From: Variibacter gotjawalensis
GTDB lineage: Bacteria; Pseudomonadota; Alphaproteobacteria; Rhizobiales; Xanthobacteraceae
NCBI RefSeq assembly: GCF_002355335.1
Contig: NZ_AP014946.1
Location: 1,255,501 to 1,319,500, forward strand
DNA: 64,000 bases
Reading direction: 5' to 3'
Positions 1 through 9,123 of the stretch are shown here, piece by piece (position 1 is the first letter of the stretch; each line of letters starts with the position of its first letter). Position numbers and translations under genes: made by a program. Below the pieces are notes generated by a model. It was not told where the DNA came from, searched no databases, and saw only the letters and a list, made by a program, of their open reading frames with translations.

Positions 1-155
1 AGAAGAAGGCCTCCGAGAGCCCGCTGTTCAAGAAGATCGTCGAGTCGCAGCTGGCTTTCGCCAAGCGCGCGACGCGTTGGGAGCAGGACACACTGGTCAG
101 CCGCCGCATGGCGTTCGACCACTATTTCGGTGCCAACGCGAAGTCGCCGATCTAA
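1..155 (+). CDS. TRAP transporter substrate-binding protein, C-terminal end (partial)
   Basis: Only the last 50 codons lie in the window; the reading frame starts at base 3 and ends with TAA at 153-155. The fragment contains the stretches ESPLFKKIVESQ and RRMAFDHYFG, which look like the C-terminal helix of DctP-family periplasmic binding proteins of TRAP transporters, in particular the subgroup that partners long-form DctM proteins. The two TRAP membrane subunits follow directly on the same strand, which supports the call. The ligand cannot be judged from this part. A strong hairpin terminator separates it from the permease genes, which would give more binding protein than permease. That expression inference is untested. 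Confidence 0.75.
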   Translation, partial: KKASESPLFKKIVESQLAFAKRATRWEQDTLVSRRMAFDHYFGANAKSPI

Positions 156-174
156 CGGCGCCCTCAAGAAAGAC

Positions 175-207
175 AAAACCATCCGGCCGCTCGCCGGATG
201 GTTTTTT
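175..207 (+). terminator. Rho-independent terminator between TRAP binding protein and permeases
   Basis: An 11-bp perfect stem (AACCATCCGGC at 177-187 and GCCGGATGGTT at 193-203) with a five-base loop is followed by a run of T. It lies 20 bases after the stop codon of the binding-protein gene and 60 bases before the small permease. It probably attenuates read-through into the permease genes. Confidence 0.85.
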
Positions 208-266
208 GCTAGCTGACAGAGCGATTTGAACAATCGCACGCGGCGACTGGGAATAGGGGGAAGCGT

Positions 267-932
267 ATGAGCGTCGAAAAAGCGCTGCACGCGGTCGATG
301 CGATCAGCACGTGGGTCGGCAAAGCCGCCGCCTGGCTGATCATTGGTCTGATGCTGTTGATCTGCGGCGAAGTGTTCAAACGCTACATCCTCAACGCACC
401 GACGGCGTGGATCTTCGACGCCTCGAACATGTTCTACGGCACGCTGTTCATGATGTGCGGCGCCTATGCGCTGGCACAGAACGCGCACGTGCGCGGCGAC
501 TTTCTCTATTCATCGATGCGGCCCCGCACGCAGGCGATGCTCGACCTCGCGCTCTACATCCTCTTCTTCTTTCCAGGCATCGTGGCGCTGGTGATCGCCG
601 GCACTGACTATGCGGCCGACTCTTGGCGCATCCGAGAACACTCGAACGTCACCGCCGATGGCCCGCCGATCTTCCACTTCAAGACTGTGATCCCGATCGC
701 CGGCGCGCTCGTGCTGCTGCAAGGCATCGCCGAGACGGTCCGCTGCATTGTCTGCTTGAAGAACGGTGAGTGGCCGAGCCGCCTTGCCGACGTCAACGAG
801 ATCGACGTCGTCGAAGAGCAGCTCGCCAACTCCGAATACGTCGACGAAGAGTCGCGCCGCCGCGCCATCGAGAGCGCAAAGCACATTGATGAAATCGCGC
901 GTCAACGCGGCTTGGGAGATTCTGAGAAATGA
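267..932 (+). CDS. TRAP transporter small permease (DctQ family)
   Basis: A 221-residue membrane protein with four hydrophobic segments (about residues 18-38, 50-70, 90-112 and 135-158), the usual DctQ layout. DctQ proteins form the small membrane subunit of tripartite ATP-independent periplasmic transporters and bridge the binding protein and the large permease. A GGGGGAAG stretch just upstream of the ATG serves as ribosome-binding site. The C-terminus carries a charged tail of about 55 residues (rich in E, D and R) longer than in minimal DctQ proteins; its role is unknown. The stop codon overlaps the start of the large permease (ATGA), so the two subunits are translationally coupled. Confidence 0.9.
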   Translation: MSVEKALHAVDAISTWVGKAAAWLIIGLMLLICGEVFKRYILNAPTAWIFDASNMFYGTLFMMCGAYALAQNAHVRGDFLYSSMRPRTQAMLDLALYILFFFPGIVALVIAGTDYAADSWRIREHSNVTADGPPIFHFKTVIPIAGALVLLQGIAETVRCIVCLKNGEWPSRLADVNEIDVVEEQLANSEYVDEESRRRAIESAKHIDEIARQRGLGDSEK

Positions 933-2677
933 GTGATCCGGCACTCGGCCTGTTGATGCTCGGCCTGATCGTGGTCGTCATCGTGATGGGCTTCCCGACC
1001 GCCTTCACGCTGATGGGCCTCGGCATCGTCTTCGGCTACATCGCTTTCTACAATCCGGCACAAGCGCTGATCGACAACCGGGTCTTCGAGCTGATGGTCC
1101 AGCGCACTTACGGCGCGATGACCAACGACGTCCTCATATCCGTCCCGTTATTCGTCTTAATGGGCTACGTGATGGAGCGCGGGGCGCTCGTCGACAAAAT
1201 GTTCTACGCGATCCAACTCGCGTTCCGGAACGTGCCGGCTTCGCTTGCGGTCGCAACGCTGATCGTCTGCACCTTCTGGGGTATCGCGTCGGGGCTGGTC
1301 GGCGCTGTCGTCGTGCTGATGGGCGTCATCGCGCTCAACCCGATGCTGCGCGCCGGTTATGACGTGAAACTCGCGACCGGCGTCATCACGGCGGGCGGCA
1401 CGCTCGGCATTCTCATTCCGCCGTCCGTGATGATCATCGTTTATGCGGCCGTCGCCGGGCAGTCGGTGGTGAAGCTTTACGCCGCCGCGATGTTTCCGGG
1501 CTTCTTCCTCGCGCTGCTTTATCTCGTCTACATCATCGGTTGGGCGCTGATCAGCCCGCGCGTTGCGCCGAAGCTATCCGAAGAGCAACTGCGCGTGCCG
1601 GTGCCGGACTGGGTCAGCAAATTCCAGGCGGCTTATTCGAAGAACGTCTTCGTCAGCTTGGTCTCGGCGCTGTTCAATCCCGCCAAGGCGAAAGCGATCG
1701 AGACCGGCAAGGGCCATCTCGCCTACGGGCAGATCGTCAAGAACTTCCTGATCTCGCTGATCCCGTTCATCATCGTCGCCGGTATGCTCGCAACCGCGTG
1801 GTGGTACGTCGTCATCCACCAGCAGGTCGGACCGGAAGCGGTCGTGGAAGGCGTCGAGCAGCTCGGTTCGCCCGACATCGGCCCGAAGGAAGCGACCGAC
1901 GCGCAGAAGGGCGCGCCGATGGGCTTCTACATCGGCTGGGGCATCGCGGTGCTGCTCGGCCTCTTCTACATTTTCCGCTACTACACGCGGCTCACTGCCG
2001 AGCGCTTCGAGATCCTGAAGCTGCTCACCTCCTCGATCATGCCGCTCGGCACGCTCACCGTGGTCGTACTCGGTGTCATCCTGTTCGGCGTCACCACGGC
2101 AACAGAGTCGGCCGCGGTCGGCGCGCTCGGCGCGTTCCTGCTGGCCATTCAAGCGCGCACGCTCGACTGGAAGCGGACGAAGGAGGCGGTGTTCCTCACC
2201 GCCAAGACGACCGCGATGGTGTGCTGGCTGTTCGTAGGTTCGGCCGTGTTCTCGGGCGTCTTCGCGATTCTCGGCGGTCAGGCGCTCGTGGAGAAGTGGG
2301 TGCTCGGCATGAATCTCACGCCGCTGCAGTTCATGATCCTGTCGCAGATGGTGATCTTCATCCTCGGCTGGCCGCTCGAATGGACCGAGATCATCGTGAT
2401 CTTCGTGCCGATCTTCCTGCCGCTGCTCAAGCACTTCAACATCGACCCGATTCTCTGGGGCGTGTTGGTGTTCGTGAATCTGCAGGCCGCGTTCTTGTCG
2501 CCGCCGGTTGCGATGTCCGCCTTCTATTTGAAAGGGGTGGCACCAAAGCATGTGACGATCAACCAAATATTCGGCGGCATGATGCCTTACATGGGCATCG
2601 TCATTCTCTGTATGATCTTCATGTACATCTGGCCCGGCATGACGCTGTGGCTGCCGAACTTCCTCTACGGACGGTGA
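929..2677 (+). CDS. TRAP transporter large permease (DctM family, long form)
   Basis: A 582-residue polytopic membrane protein that forms the transport channel of the TRAP system, using an ion gradient rather than ATP. The N-terminal half has the family pattern, including GVITAGGTLGILIPPS near residues 149-164, and the C-terminal half has the matching LFGVTTATESAAVGALGAF segment. Ordinary DctM proteins are about 425-440 residues; this one has roughly 130 extra residues in the middle (about 210-340) with two extra hydrophobic segments and a soluble loop. Such long forms are known in the mannitol/chloroaromatic subgroup. It overlaps the small permease by four bases and lies one base from the amidase start. 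Confidence 0.9.
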   Translation: MSDPALGLLMLGLIVVVIVMGFPTAFTLMGLGIVFGYIAFYNPAQALIDNRVFELMVQRTYGAMTNDVLISVPLFVLMGYVMERGALVDKMFYAIQLAFRNVPASLAVATLIVCTFWGIASGLVGAVVVLMGVIALNPMLRAGYDVKLATGVITAGGTLGILIPPSVMIIVYAAVAGQSVVKLYAAAMFPGFFLALLYLVYIIGWALISPRVAPKLSEEQLRVPVPDWVSKFQAAYSKNVFVSLVSALFNPAKAKAIETGKGHLAYGQIVKNFLISLIPFIIVAGMLATAWWYVVIHQQVGPEAVVEGVEQLGSPDIGPKEATDAQKGAPMGFYIGWGIAVLLGLFYIFRYYTRLTAERFEILKLLTSSIMPLGTLTVVVLGVILFGVTTATESAAVGALGAFLLAIQARTLDWKRTKEAVFLTAKTTAMVCWLFVGSAVFSGVFAILGGQALVEKWVLGMNLTPLQFMILSQMVIFILGWPLEWTEIIVIFVPIFLPLLKHFNIDPILWGVLVFVNLQAAFLSPPVAMSAFYLKGVAPKHVTINQIFGGMMPYMGIVILCMIFMYIWPGMTLWLPNFLYGR

Positions 2678-2678
2678 C

Positions 2679-4025
2679 GTGACTGATCTATCGGGACTGA
2701 GTGCGCGCGAGGCCGTAGGCGAAATCGCGAGGGGAAAACTGAGCGCCCTCGAATACGCGACGGCTTTGCTCAAGCGCACGCAGGAGATCGACGGCGAGAT
2801 CAAAGCCTTCATCCACTTCGATCCCGAACACGTGCTGATGCAGGCGGAGCGGCTCGATGAGCAGCGCCTCTCCGGCAGACCGCTTGGTCCGCTGCACGGC
2901 GTGCCGGTCGCCATCAAGGACATCTTCGACACTGCGGACTATCCGACCGAGAATGGCTGGGGCGCGCATGCGGGCCGCCGCCCGCGCCGCGACGCCGAAG
3001 CCGTGCGGCGCCTGCGCGAAGCCGGCGCGATCATCTTCGGCAAAACGGTGACGACGGAAGTCGCCTATTTCAATCCGGGCGCGACGCGCAATCCGCATGA
3101 CCTCTCGCGTACGCCGGGTGGTTCGTCCTCCGGCTCCGCCGCGGCGGTTGCGGCCGGCATGGTGCCGCTCGCGCTCGGCAGTCAGACCAACGGCTCGGTC
3201 ATTCGCCCGGCGTCGTTCTGCGGTGTCGTCGGTGTCAAGCCGAGCCACGGCACCATCTCGCGCGCCGGCGTGCTGCTGCTGTCGAAGAAGCTCGATCACG
3301 TCGGCGTCTTCGCGCGCGGTGTCGACGATGCCGCAATGCTGCTCGATGTTCTCGCGGGTCACGACCCGGAGGATAGCGACACGCGCATTCACGCAGCGCG
3401 CGGCTTTGCGGCGACGGCGGCCGGTGAGCCGCCGCTGCCGCCGAAGCTTGCCTTCGTGCGGACGCAGCGCTGGGACCGCGCCGATCCTTCGACACAGAAA
3501 GCCTTCGAGGAGCTCGCGACGAGTCTCGGCGATCACGTCGAGGAGGTCGAGCTCCCGGACTATTTCGCGACCGCTTGGGACGATCATCGCGCCATCATGG
3601 CGCCCGACATGGCGCATCGTTTCGGCGCGGCCGTCGATGCGAGCGGCGAAGCCTCCAGCAAGCAGCTTCACGAGCTGATCGCGCAGGGCAGGGGCTATTC
3701 GGCGGAGCGTTATCTCGGTGCGCTCGGCAACGTGCAGCGCATGCGCGCCTCGCTCGCCGGATTGTTCGAGCGCTATTACGCGGTCCTCACGCCGGCCACA
3801 ACCGGCCCTGCGCCGAAGGGCATGCCGACCGGCGATCCGGTCTTCAACTCGATCTGGACGATGACGGGCCAGCCCTGCGTGACGTTGCCACTGCTCTCGC
3901 ACGACGACATGCCGGTCGGCGTGCAGCTCGTCGGCGCATTCGGCGATGACGCGCGTCTGCTGCGCACCGCGAATTGGCTGACGCAGCACGTCGCGCCGAA
4001 GAAGCGGAAGAAAGCGCGGCGGTAA
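2679..4025 (+). CDS. Amidase (amidase-signature family)
   Basis: A 448-residue cytoplasmic hydrolase of the amidase-signature family, which cleaves amide bonds with a Ser-cisSer-Lys triad. Visible elements are the lysine in VAIKDIFDT (about residue 75), the glycine/serine-rich loop GGSSSGSAAAVAAG (about 147-160) and the nucleophile segment GSVIRPASFCG (about 172-182). The start is a GTG one base after the permease stop codon, so the gene is almost certainly in the TRAP operon. This suggests that the transporter imports an amide, or that the amidase acts on a product of the imported acid; the substrate is unknown. GatA is unlikely because gatB and gatC are absent and the protein is shorter. 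Confidence 0.85.
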   Translation: MTDLSGLSAREAVGEIARGKLSALEYATALLKRTQEIDGEIKAFIHFDPEHVLMQAERLDEQRLSGRPLGPLHGVPVAIKDIFDTADYPTENGWGAHAGRRPRRDAEAVRRLREAGAIIFGKTVTTEVAYFNPGATRNPHDLSRTPGGSSSGSAAAVAAGMVPLALGSQTNGSVIRPASFCGVVGVKPSHGTISRAGVLLLSKKLDHVGVFARGVDDAAMLLDVLAGHDPEDSDTRIHAARGFAATAAGEPPLPPKLAFVRTQRWDRADPSTQKAFEELATSLGDHVEEVELPDYFATAWDDHRAIMAPDMAHRFGAAVDASGEASSKQLHELIAQGRGYSAERYLGALGNVQRMRASLAGLFERYYAVLTPATTGPAPKGMPTGDPVFNSIWTMTGQPCVTLPLLSHDDMPVGVQLVGAFGDDARLLRTANWLTQHVAPKKRKKARR

Positions 4026-4026
4026 G

Positions 4027-5220
4027 CTACTTCCAAACGCTGCGTTCGGCGTCCCAGGTGCGGCCCTTCATGTCCTGCGCGACCGCGGTCGCGAGGCCGG
4101 TGGAGTCGACCGTGTCGCCGGAAGCTTCGCCCTCGCTGCCACCTGACGACGTGACGATGCCGAGGCGCGGTTCCGGCCCGGTGTCGGTCGTCGCGACCGT
4201 CACGGAGCCGACCCACAGCAGCAACTGTTTGCCGCCGACTGGCCGATCGGAGCCGACGATCAGCGCGACCTCGATCGTATCGGTGAGGTCGAGCCCCGGC
4301 ACCGTCGTGTTGGCGCGCTTGAAGCGCAGGTTGGTGACGCCAGTCGCGGGCTCGGGCGAACCGCCATCCGGCTGAGCCTTGAGGAATTTCGCGATCGCGG
4401 GCGTTGCCGCCGCCACAAGCTTCTGGCGGCCTTCGGCGCTTGGATACTCGGCCGGATCGAACGCGATCGCGTTGTCGAGCGAATAGCTGCCGACCGTCCA
4501 ACCGACATTCACGACACCGTCGGTGCCGCGCAACTTGGTGACGAGCGCTGCCGCGCGCAGCGGATCGACGTCGACGCGAATGAATTGACGCCCGGAGCGC
4601 AGCGCGCCACAATCCTGGATGAGGCTGTCGAGGGTGACGCGAACATTCTCGCTGCGCAGCAGCTTGATCACGTCGGCGAACACACGGCGCTCGATATGCG
4701 CGAAGATCGCTTCCGGCGAGACTTCCGAAAAGTCCTTCGGCTCGGCCACGATATTGGTGTCGACCACTTGGCTGTTGCGGAATTCATCCTCGGTGATCGC
4801 GCTGTTCTCGTGCGACGTGACTTCGCTCGTCGCGCCGTCGCGCGTGATAGTGCCGTCGTAGCCGACTGCGTTGCCGGCGGCTTCGCGCGTCAAGCGCACG
4901 GCGATCTGCGATTTGGCTTCCTGGCTCGTCGCGGTGCCGACGAGACGGCCGTCGTTCGGCGTCAGCTCGACGACGAAGCGATCCTTGCGGTTCGACGCCG
5001 GAGTCACCGCATAGCAAATGTCGAGCTGCGCCGACGTCACACGTCCGCCGTTGCGCTTCTCGATCAGATACGCATCGGCCGACGGATCATCCATGATCTC
5101 GCCGGAGAGCTGGAAGTAATGCGTCGACGGCCCGGTCGGCTGCTGCGCTGGGCGGTTCTGAGCCAGAGCCGGCACGGCGAGCACAGCGCAGGCCGTCAGG
5201 GTGAGGGGAAATAGGCGCAT
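4027..5220 (-). CDS. Secreted protein of unknown function
   Basis: A 397-residue protein with a clear Sec signal peptide (MRLFPLTLTACAVLAVPALAQ, cleavage after AxA near residue 20), so it is probably periplasmic. The start at 5220 was chosen because a GGAG motif lies nine bases upstream and the hydrophobic segment then sits at the N-terminus; an in-frame GTG at 5238 is the alternative. The body has no motif I recognise: a short beta-rich N-terminal part, an acidic middle and a C-terminal region with the GSVTVATTDTGPEPRLGIV segment. It ends one base from the convergent amidase gene. No function is proposed. Confidence 0.7.
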   Translation of the reverse strand: MRLFPLTLTACAVLAVPALAQNRPAQQPTGPSTHYFQLSGEIMDDPSADAYLIEKRNGGRVTSAQLDICYAVTPASNRKDRFVVELTPNDGRLVGTATSQEAKSQIAVRLTREAAGNAVGYDGTITRDGATSEVTSHENSAITEDEFRNSQVVDTNIVAEPKDFSEVSPEAIFAHIERRVFADVIKLLRSENVRVTLDSLIQDCGALRSGRQFIRVDVDPLRAAALVTKLRGTDGVVNVGWTVGSYSLDNAIAFDPAEYPSAEGRQKLVAAATPAIAKFLKAQPDGGSPEPATGVTNLRFKRANTTVPGLDLTDTIEVALIVGSDRPVGGKQLLLWVGSVTVATTDTGPEPRLGIVTSSGGSEGEASGDTVDSTGLATAVAQDMKGRTWDAERSVWK

Positions 5221-5298
5221 CGCATTCGTCTCCGGCACGGCGCGATTCGCGCCGGTCGGACCGGAGTTTGCCGCGCCTGATCCGTCAGGTCGAGCGAT

Positions 5299-7392
5299 TT
5301 AGGCGCGTGCGCCCGCAGCTTCGGTCGGATGGAACAGACCATCTTCGCGCTTCTGCATCTGCACATGGCGCTTGTGGAAATTGACAAGCGATGCGCGGTG
5401 GCCGATCGAGATCACAGTGGTATTCGGCAGCGCCGCCAGCACCGTACGGTAGATGTCGGCTTGGCTTTGCTCGTCGAGCGCGGAGGTCGCCTCGTCCAGC
5501 AGCAGCCAGTCCGGCTTTTCGAGCAATGCGCGCGCCATCGCGAGGCGTTGCTGCTCGCCGCCGGACAGTCGCTGCGACCAGTTATCGGGCCGCTCGATGT
5601 CCTCGATCAGCCGTCCGAGGCCGACAGCGGTCAGCACGTCGCGGATCTGCTCCGGCGTGTAGGTATGGTCGTGCGCCGGATAAGCGATTGCGCCCGTCAG
5701 AGTACCGAGCGGAATGTAAGGCTTCTGCGGCAGCAGCATCACGCGCGCATTCTTCGGTAGCTTGATCGTGCCTTTCGCGAAGGGCCAAATGCCGGCGAGC
5801 GCGCGGAAGAGCGTGGTCTTGCCGCAGCCCGACGGCCCGCCGATCAGCGTCGCCTCACCCGGCTTCAAGCGGAAGCCGTCGGCCGAGACGATGGTGCGGC
5901 CGGTCGGAATGCCGAGCTGCAGATCGTCCACTTCGATGCCGCCGCTCGCCGACGTCTGAAGCTCGATCTCGCGTTGATGCCGCGAGTCCTCGACGCTCGC
6001 GAGCGCGCCGTTGAAGGTGGTGAGACGGTCGAGCGTCGCCTTGTATTCGGCGATCGTGCGGTATTGATCGATGAAGAAGTTGAGCGCGTCGGCGACGCGC
6101 GAGAAAGCTCCGGCGGTTTGCTGGAACGCGCCGAGTGTGATCTTGCCGAGGAAGTAGGACGGTGCGCCGAGCAAATATGGGAAGACGACCTGCGCCTGGC
6201 CATAGCCGGCCGTGAAGGTCGTCAGCTTCATGTTGCGGCTCAGAATCTGCAGCGTATTGCCGATGATCGCGCCGAAGGTGCGATCGAGCCGCGCGCGCTC
6301 GGCGGCCTCACCCTTCAGCAGCGCGATCTGCTCCGGATATTCGCGCAGGCGTGCGAGCGAGAACCGGAAGTCGGCTTCGACGCGCTCGCGCGAGAAATTA
6401 AGGCCGATGAGCGGCTTGCCGATCACGTGCGTGAGCCACGTGCCGATGACCGCGTAAGCGAGCACGGCCCAGACGAGGAGGCCCGGAATTTCGATGCCGA
6501 GGCCGGGAAAGACGAAGTCGCGCGAGAGCTGCCACAGGATGACGATGAACGACACCAGCAGCGCCGCTTGCTGCAGCAGATTGATGGTGAGCCGCATCGT
6601 CACGATGATGAAGTTGCTGACGTCGGTTTGGATGCGCTGGTCGGGGTTGTCGGTCGCTTCGCCTGCGAAGCTGAGGCGATAGTGCGTGTCGCCATCAAGC
6701 CAGCGGCCGTAGATGCGCTCAGTGAGCCAGCGGCGCCAGCGCAGCTTCACGCATTGGTCGACGAAGAGTTCGTAGACCGCGAGGCTGATCCAGATCGCCG
6801 CGATCGGCACGAACACCCACAGCAGCTGAAACCAAAACGCTTCGGCATTCTTGTCGCCGAGCGCGTTGAAGAGATCGCGGGAGAAGAGATTGAGGCGCAC
6901 CTGCAGCGCGACCTGCAGGAAGTTGATGGCGACGAGCAGGCCGACCAGGCGCTTGCCGACCTGCGCCTCACCGCGCCCGAGCCACGTGAAAGGGATTTCG
7001 GCATTCTTGGTCGATGGGTCTTTAGTGTCGAAATACGGGTCCGCGATCGCCGTGACGTGGCGGATCGGCGTGAGGAACGACACGCCATAGACGACGGCCG
7101 CGAAGACGACGGCCGCCGACGCCATGAAGGTCGGCGGCAGCAGCGCCGCGATGCTTTCCGGCAGAATGCCGACCGAGCCCGCAAGGCCGAGCGTCGCGAG
7201 GAACAGAAACCCGAGGCCGTACATCGCGATGAAGATGCGCAGGAACGAAGAGATGCGCATTGCGAGGAACACGATGACGGCGAGGATCAGGCCGCTGGCG
7301 CCGACGTAGAGCGGCAGCCCGGTTTGCGTGGAGAGGCTGTGGCCGATCAGGAAAACCGAGAACGCGGCGATCAGGCTGCTGAAAGTGACCAT
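5299..7392 (-). CDS. ABC transporter, SbmA/BacA-type membrane domain fused to ATPase
   Basis: A 697-residue half-transporter. The middle (about residues 130-430) matches the SbmA_BacA/ABC_membrane_2 fold known from BacA, SbmA and the rhizobial peptide transporter BclA. The C-terminal ATPase has Walker A GGPSGCGKTT (518-527), signature LSGGEQQRLAMARAL (about 609-623) and Walker B LLLDEA. Relatives take up or export peptides, bleomycin or cobalamin precursors. The first 110 residues form four extra hydrophobic segments before the core domain, which the short SbmA and BacA proteins lack. It would act as a homodimer in the inner membrane. The neighbouring secreted protein gene is co-directional, 78 bases downstream. 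Substrate unknown. Confidence 0.88.
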   Translation of the reverse strand: MVTFSSLIAAFSVFLIGHSLSTQTGLPLYVGASGLILAVIVFLAMRISSFLRIFIAMYGLGFLFLATLGLAGSVGILPESIAALLPPTFMASAAVVFAAVVYGVSFLTPIRHVTAIADPYFDTKDPSTKNAEIPFTWLGRGEAQVGKRLVGLLVAINFLQVALQVRLNLFSRDLFNALGDKNAEAFWFQLLWVFVPIAAIWISLAVYELFVDQCVKLRWRRWLTERIYGRWLDGDTHYRLSFAGEATDNPDQRIQTDVSNFIIVTMRLTINLLQQAALLVSFIVILWQLSRDFVFPGLGIEIPGLLVWAVLAYAVIGTWLTHVIGKPLIGLNFSRERVEADFRFSLARLREYPEQIALLKGEAAERARLDRTFGAIIGNTLQILSRNMKLTTFTAGYGQAQVVFPYLLGAPSYFLGKITLGAFQQTAGAFSRVADALNFFIDQYRTIAEYKATLDRLTTFNGALASVEDSRHQREIELQTSASGGIEVDDLQLGIPTGRTIVSADGFRLKPGEATLIGGPSGCGKTTLFRALAGIWPFAKGTIKLPKNARVMLLPQKPYIPLGTLTGAIAYPAHDHTYTPEQIRDVLTAVGLGRLIEDIERPDNWSQRLSGGEQQRLAMARALLEKPDWLLLDEATSALDEQSQADIYRTVLAALPNTTVISIGHRASLVNFHKRHVQMQKREDGLFHPTEAAGARA

Positions 7393-7512
7393 GCGGGAAT
7401 GTCCTTGGGCGGCCCTATGGGCCGCGGGCGCGCGACGATCATCGCGCCGTGAGGTGAGGCGTCAAGGAAGGCCCGTTTCTTGTGGCATTTTCAAGGGGGC
7501 GGATGATGGGAC

Positions 7513-7612
7513 GTAGCCCGGATGGAGCGGCGGCGCAGCCGCACGCGTAATCCGGGGGTGAAGGTGCCGCTCCCGGATTTCGCACGGCTGCGCCGCGTTT
7601 CATCCGGGCTAC
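7513..7612. repeat. Palindromic intergenic repeat, GTAGCCCGGATG family, copy 1
   Basis: The element begins with GTAGCCCGGATG (7513-7524) and ends with its exact reverse complement CATCCGGGCTAC (7601-7612). Inside lie further complementary GC-rich stretches (CGGCGCAGCCG and CGGCTGCGCCG), so the whole 100 bases can fold into one long hairpin. A second copy with the same 12-base ends lies at 18761-18860. It occupies most of the 302-base gap between the ABC transporter start and the lpd end. Confidence 0.85.
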
Positions 7613-7620
7613 AGCCGGTA

Positions 7621-7650
7621 AACGAAAATGGCCCGCACGAGGCGGGCCAT
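7621..7650 (-). terminator. Terminator of the sucA-sucB-lpd unit
   Basis: Read on the minus strand, TGGCCCGC and GCGGGCCA (7629-7636 and 7642-7649) form an eight-bp stem with a five-base loop, followed by TTTTCGTTT. It lies 45 bases after the lpd stop codon. Confidence 0.75.
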
Positions 7651-7694
7651 CCTGGTCAAATTGGTTGCTTGCGGGCGGCGCGTGCCGCCCGCGA

Positions 7695-9089
7695 TCACAT
7701 GTGGATCGCTCGCTTCTCGACCGCGAGCGCGGCTTCGCGCACGGCTTCCGACATCGTCGGATGCGCATGCGTCGAGCGCGCGAGGTCCTCGGACGAACCC
7801 GCGAACTCCATCAACACGACGAGCTCGTGGATCATCTCGCCGGCGCCGGCGCCGAGGATATGCGCGCCGAGCACGCGGTCGGTCTTCGCATCCGCCAGGA
7901 TCTTCACGAAGCCATCGGTCGCGCGGTTGGCACGCGCGCGGCCGTTGGCCGTGAATGGGAATTTGCCGATGTTGTAGGCGACGCCCGCGGCCTTAAGCTC
8001 TTCCTCGGTCTTGCCGATCGACGCGATCTCCGGCTGCGTGTAGACCACCGCCGGAATGACTTCGTAATTCACATGCCCGGCTTTGCCGGCGAGTTGTTCG
8101 GCAATCGCGATGCCTTCGTCTTCCGCCTTGTGCGCCAGCATCGGTCCGCGCACGACGTCGCCGATCGCGTAGACGCCCTTCACGTTGGTCGCGAAGTGAT
8201 CGTCGATGACGACGCGGCCGCGATCCGTCGCGATGCCTGCGGCTTCCAGCCCGAGCCCGTCCGTATTCGGACGGCGGCCGATCGCGACCAGCACGATGTC
8301 GGCGTCAAGCACTTTGGCGGCGCCGCCTTTGGCGGGCTCGATCGTGACCTTGCAGCCGGCATCGCTCGCATCGACCTTGGTCACCTTGTGGCCGAGGTGG
8401 AAGGTGAAGCCTTGCTTCTGCAGCAAACGCTGGAATTGCTTTGCGACTTCCTCGTCGTTGGTCGGCAGGATCTTGTCGAGGAATTCGACGACCGTGACTT
8501 CGGCGCCGAGCCGCGCCCAGACCGAACCGAGTTCGAGGCCGATCACGCCGGCGCCGACGACGAGAAGCTTTTTCGGTACTTGCGGCAGCGCGATCGCGCC
8601 GGTCGATGAGACGACGCGCTTCTCGTCGATGGTGACGCCGGGCAGCGGCGCGACCGACGAGCCGGTCGCGATCACGATGTTCTTGGCTTCGAGCTGCTGT
8701 GTCTTGCCGTCAGCGCCCGCGACTTCGACCTTGCCGGCACCGAGAATTTTGCCGACGCCTTGATAGGCATCGATCTTGTTCTTCTTGAAGAGGAAGCCGA
8801 CGCCGTTGACGTTCGCCGTTACGGTGTCGTCCTTGTGCTTGAGCATCGCGGGCAGATCGAGCTCCGGCGTCACCTTGATGCCGAGATGCGCGAAGTCGTG
8901 CCCGGCCTGATGGAACATCTCGGAGGCGTGCAGCAACGCCTTCGACGGGATGCAGCCGACGTTGAGGCACGTGCCGCCGAATGTCTTTTCCTTCTCGACC
9001 ACCGCGGTCTTGAGGCCGAGCTGCGCGGCGCGGATCGCGCACACATAACCGCCGGGGCCGGAGCCGATGACGATGAGATCGAAGGTCAT
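7695..9089 (-). CDS. lpd: Dihydrolipoyl dehydrogenase (E3)
   Basis: A 464-residue FAD/NAD disulfide oxidoreductase that reoxidises the lipoyl arm of the 2-oxoglutarate dehydrogenase complex. Visible features are the N-terminal FAD-binding GSGPGGY (8-14), the redox-active pair in GGTCLNVGCIPSK (about 39-51), the NAD-binding GAGVIGLELGSV (about 180-191) and the C-terminal dimer-interface segment with HAHPTMSEAV containing the catalytic His-Glu. AAGGA lies five bases before the ATG. It is the last gene of the sucA-sucB unit, separated from sucB by the DUF4241 gene. It may also serve other 2-oxoacid complexes. Confidence 0.97.
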   Translation of the reverse strand: MTFDLIVIGSGPGGYVCAIRAAQLGLKTAVVEKEKTFGGTCLNVGCIPSKALLHASEMFHQAGHDFAHLGIKVTPELDLPAMLKHKDDTVTANVNGVGFLFKKNKIDAYQGVGKILGAGKVEVAGADGKTQQLEAKNIVIATGSSVAPLPGVTIDEKRVVSSTGAIALPQVPKKLLVVGAGVIGLELGSVWARLGAEVTVVEFLDKILPTNDEEVAKQFQRLLQKQGFTFHLGHKVTKVDASDAGCKVTIEPAKGGAAKVLDADIVLVAIGRRPNTDGLGLEAAGIATDRGRVVIDDHFATNVKGVYAIGDVVRGPMLAHKAEDEGIAIAEQLAGKAGHVNYEVIPAVVYTQPEIASIGKTEEELKAAGVAYNIGKFPFTANGRARANRATDGFVKILADAKTDRVLGAHILGAGAGEMIHELVVLMEFAGSSEDLARSTHAHPTMSEAVREAALAVEKRAIHM

Positions 9090-9123
9090 TGTTCGTCCTT
9101 ACTCGGGTCGCGAAGCGCCGTTC

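Noticed and set aside
5974-7452. A 492-codon open frame opposite the ABC transporter
   Set aside because: Highly charged antisense product; the opposite strand has full ABC motifs.
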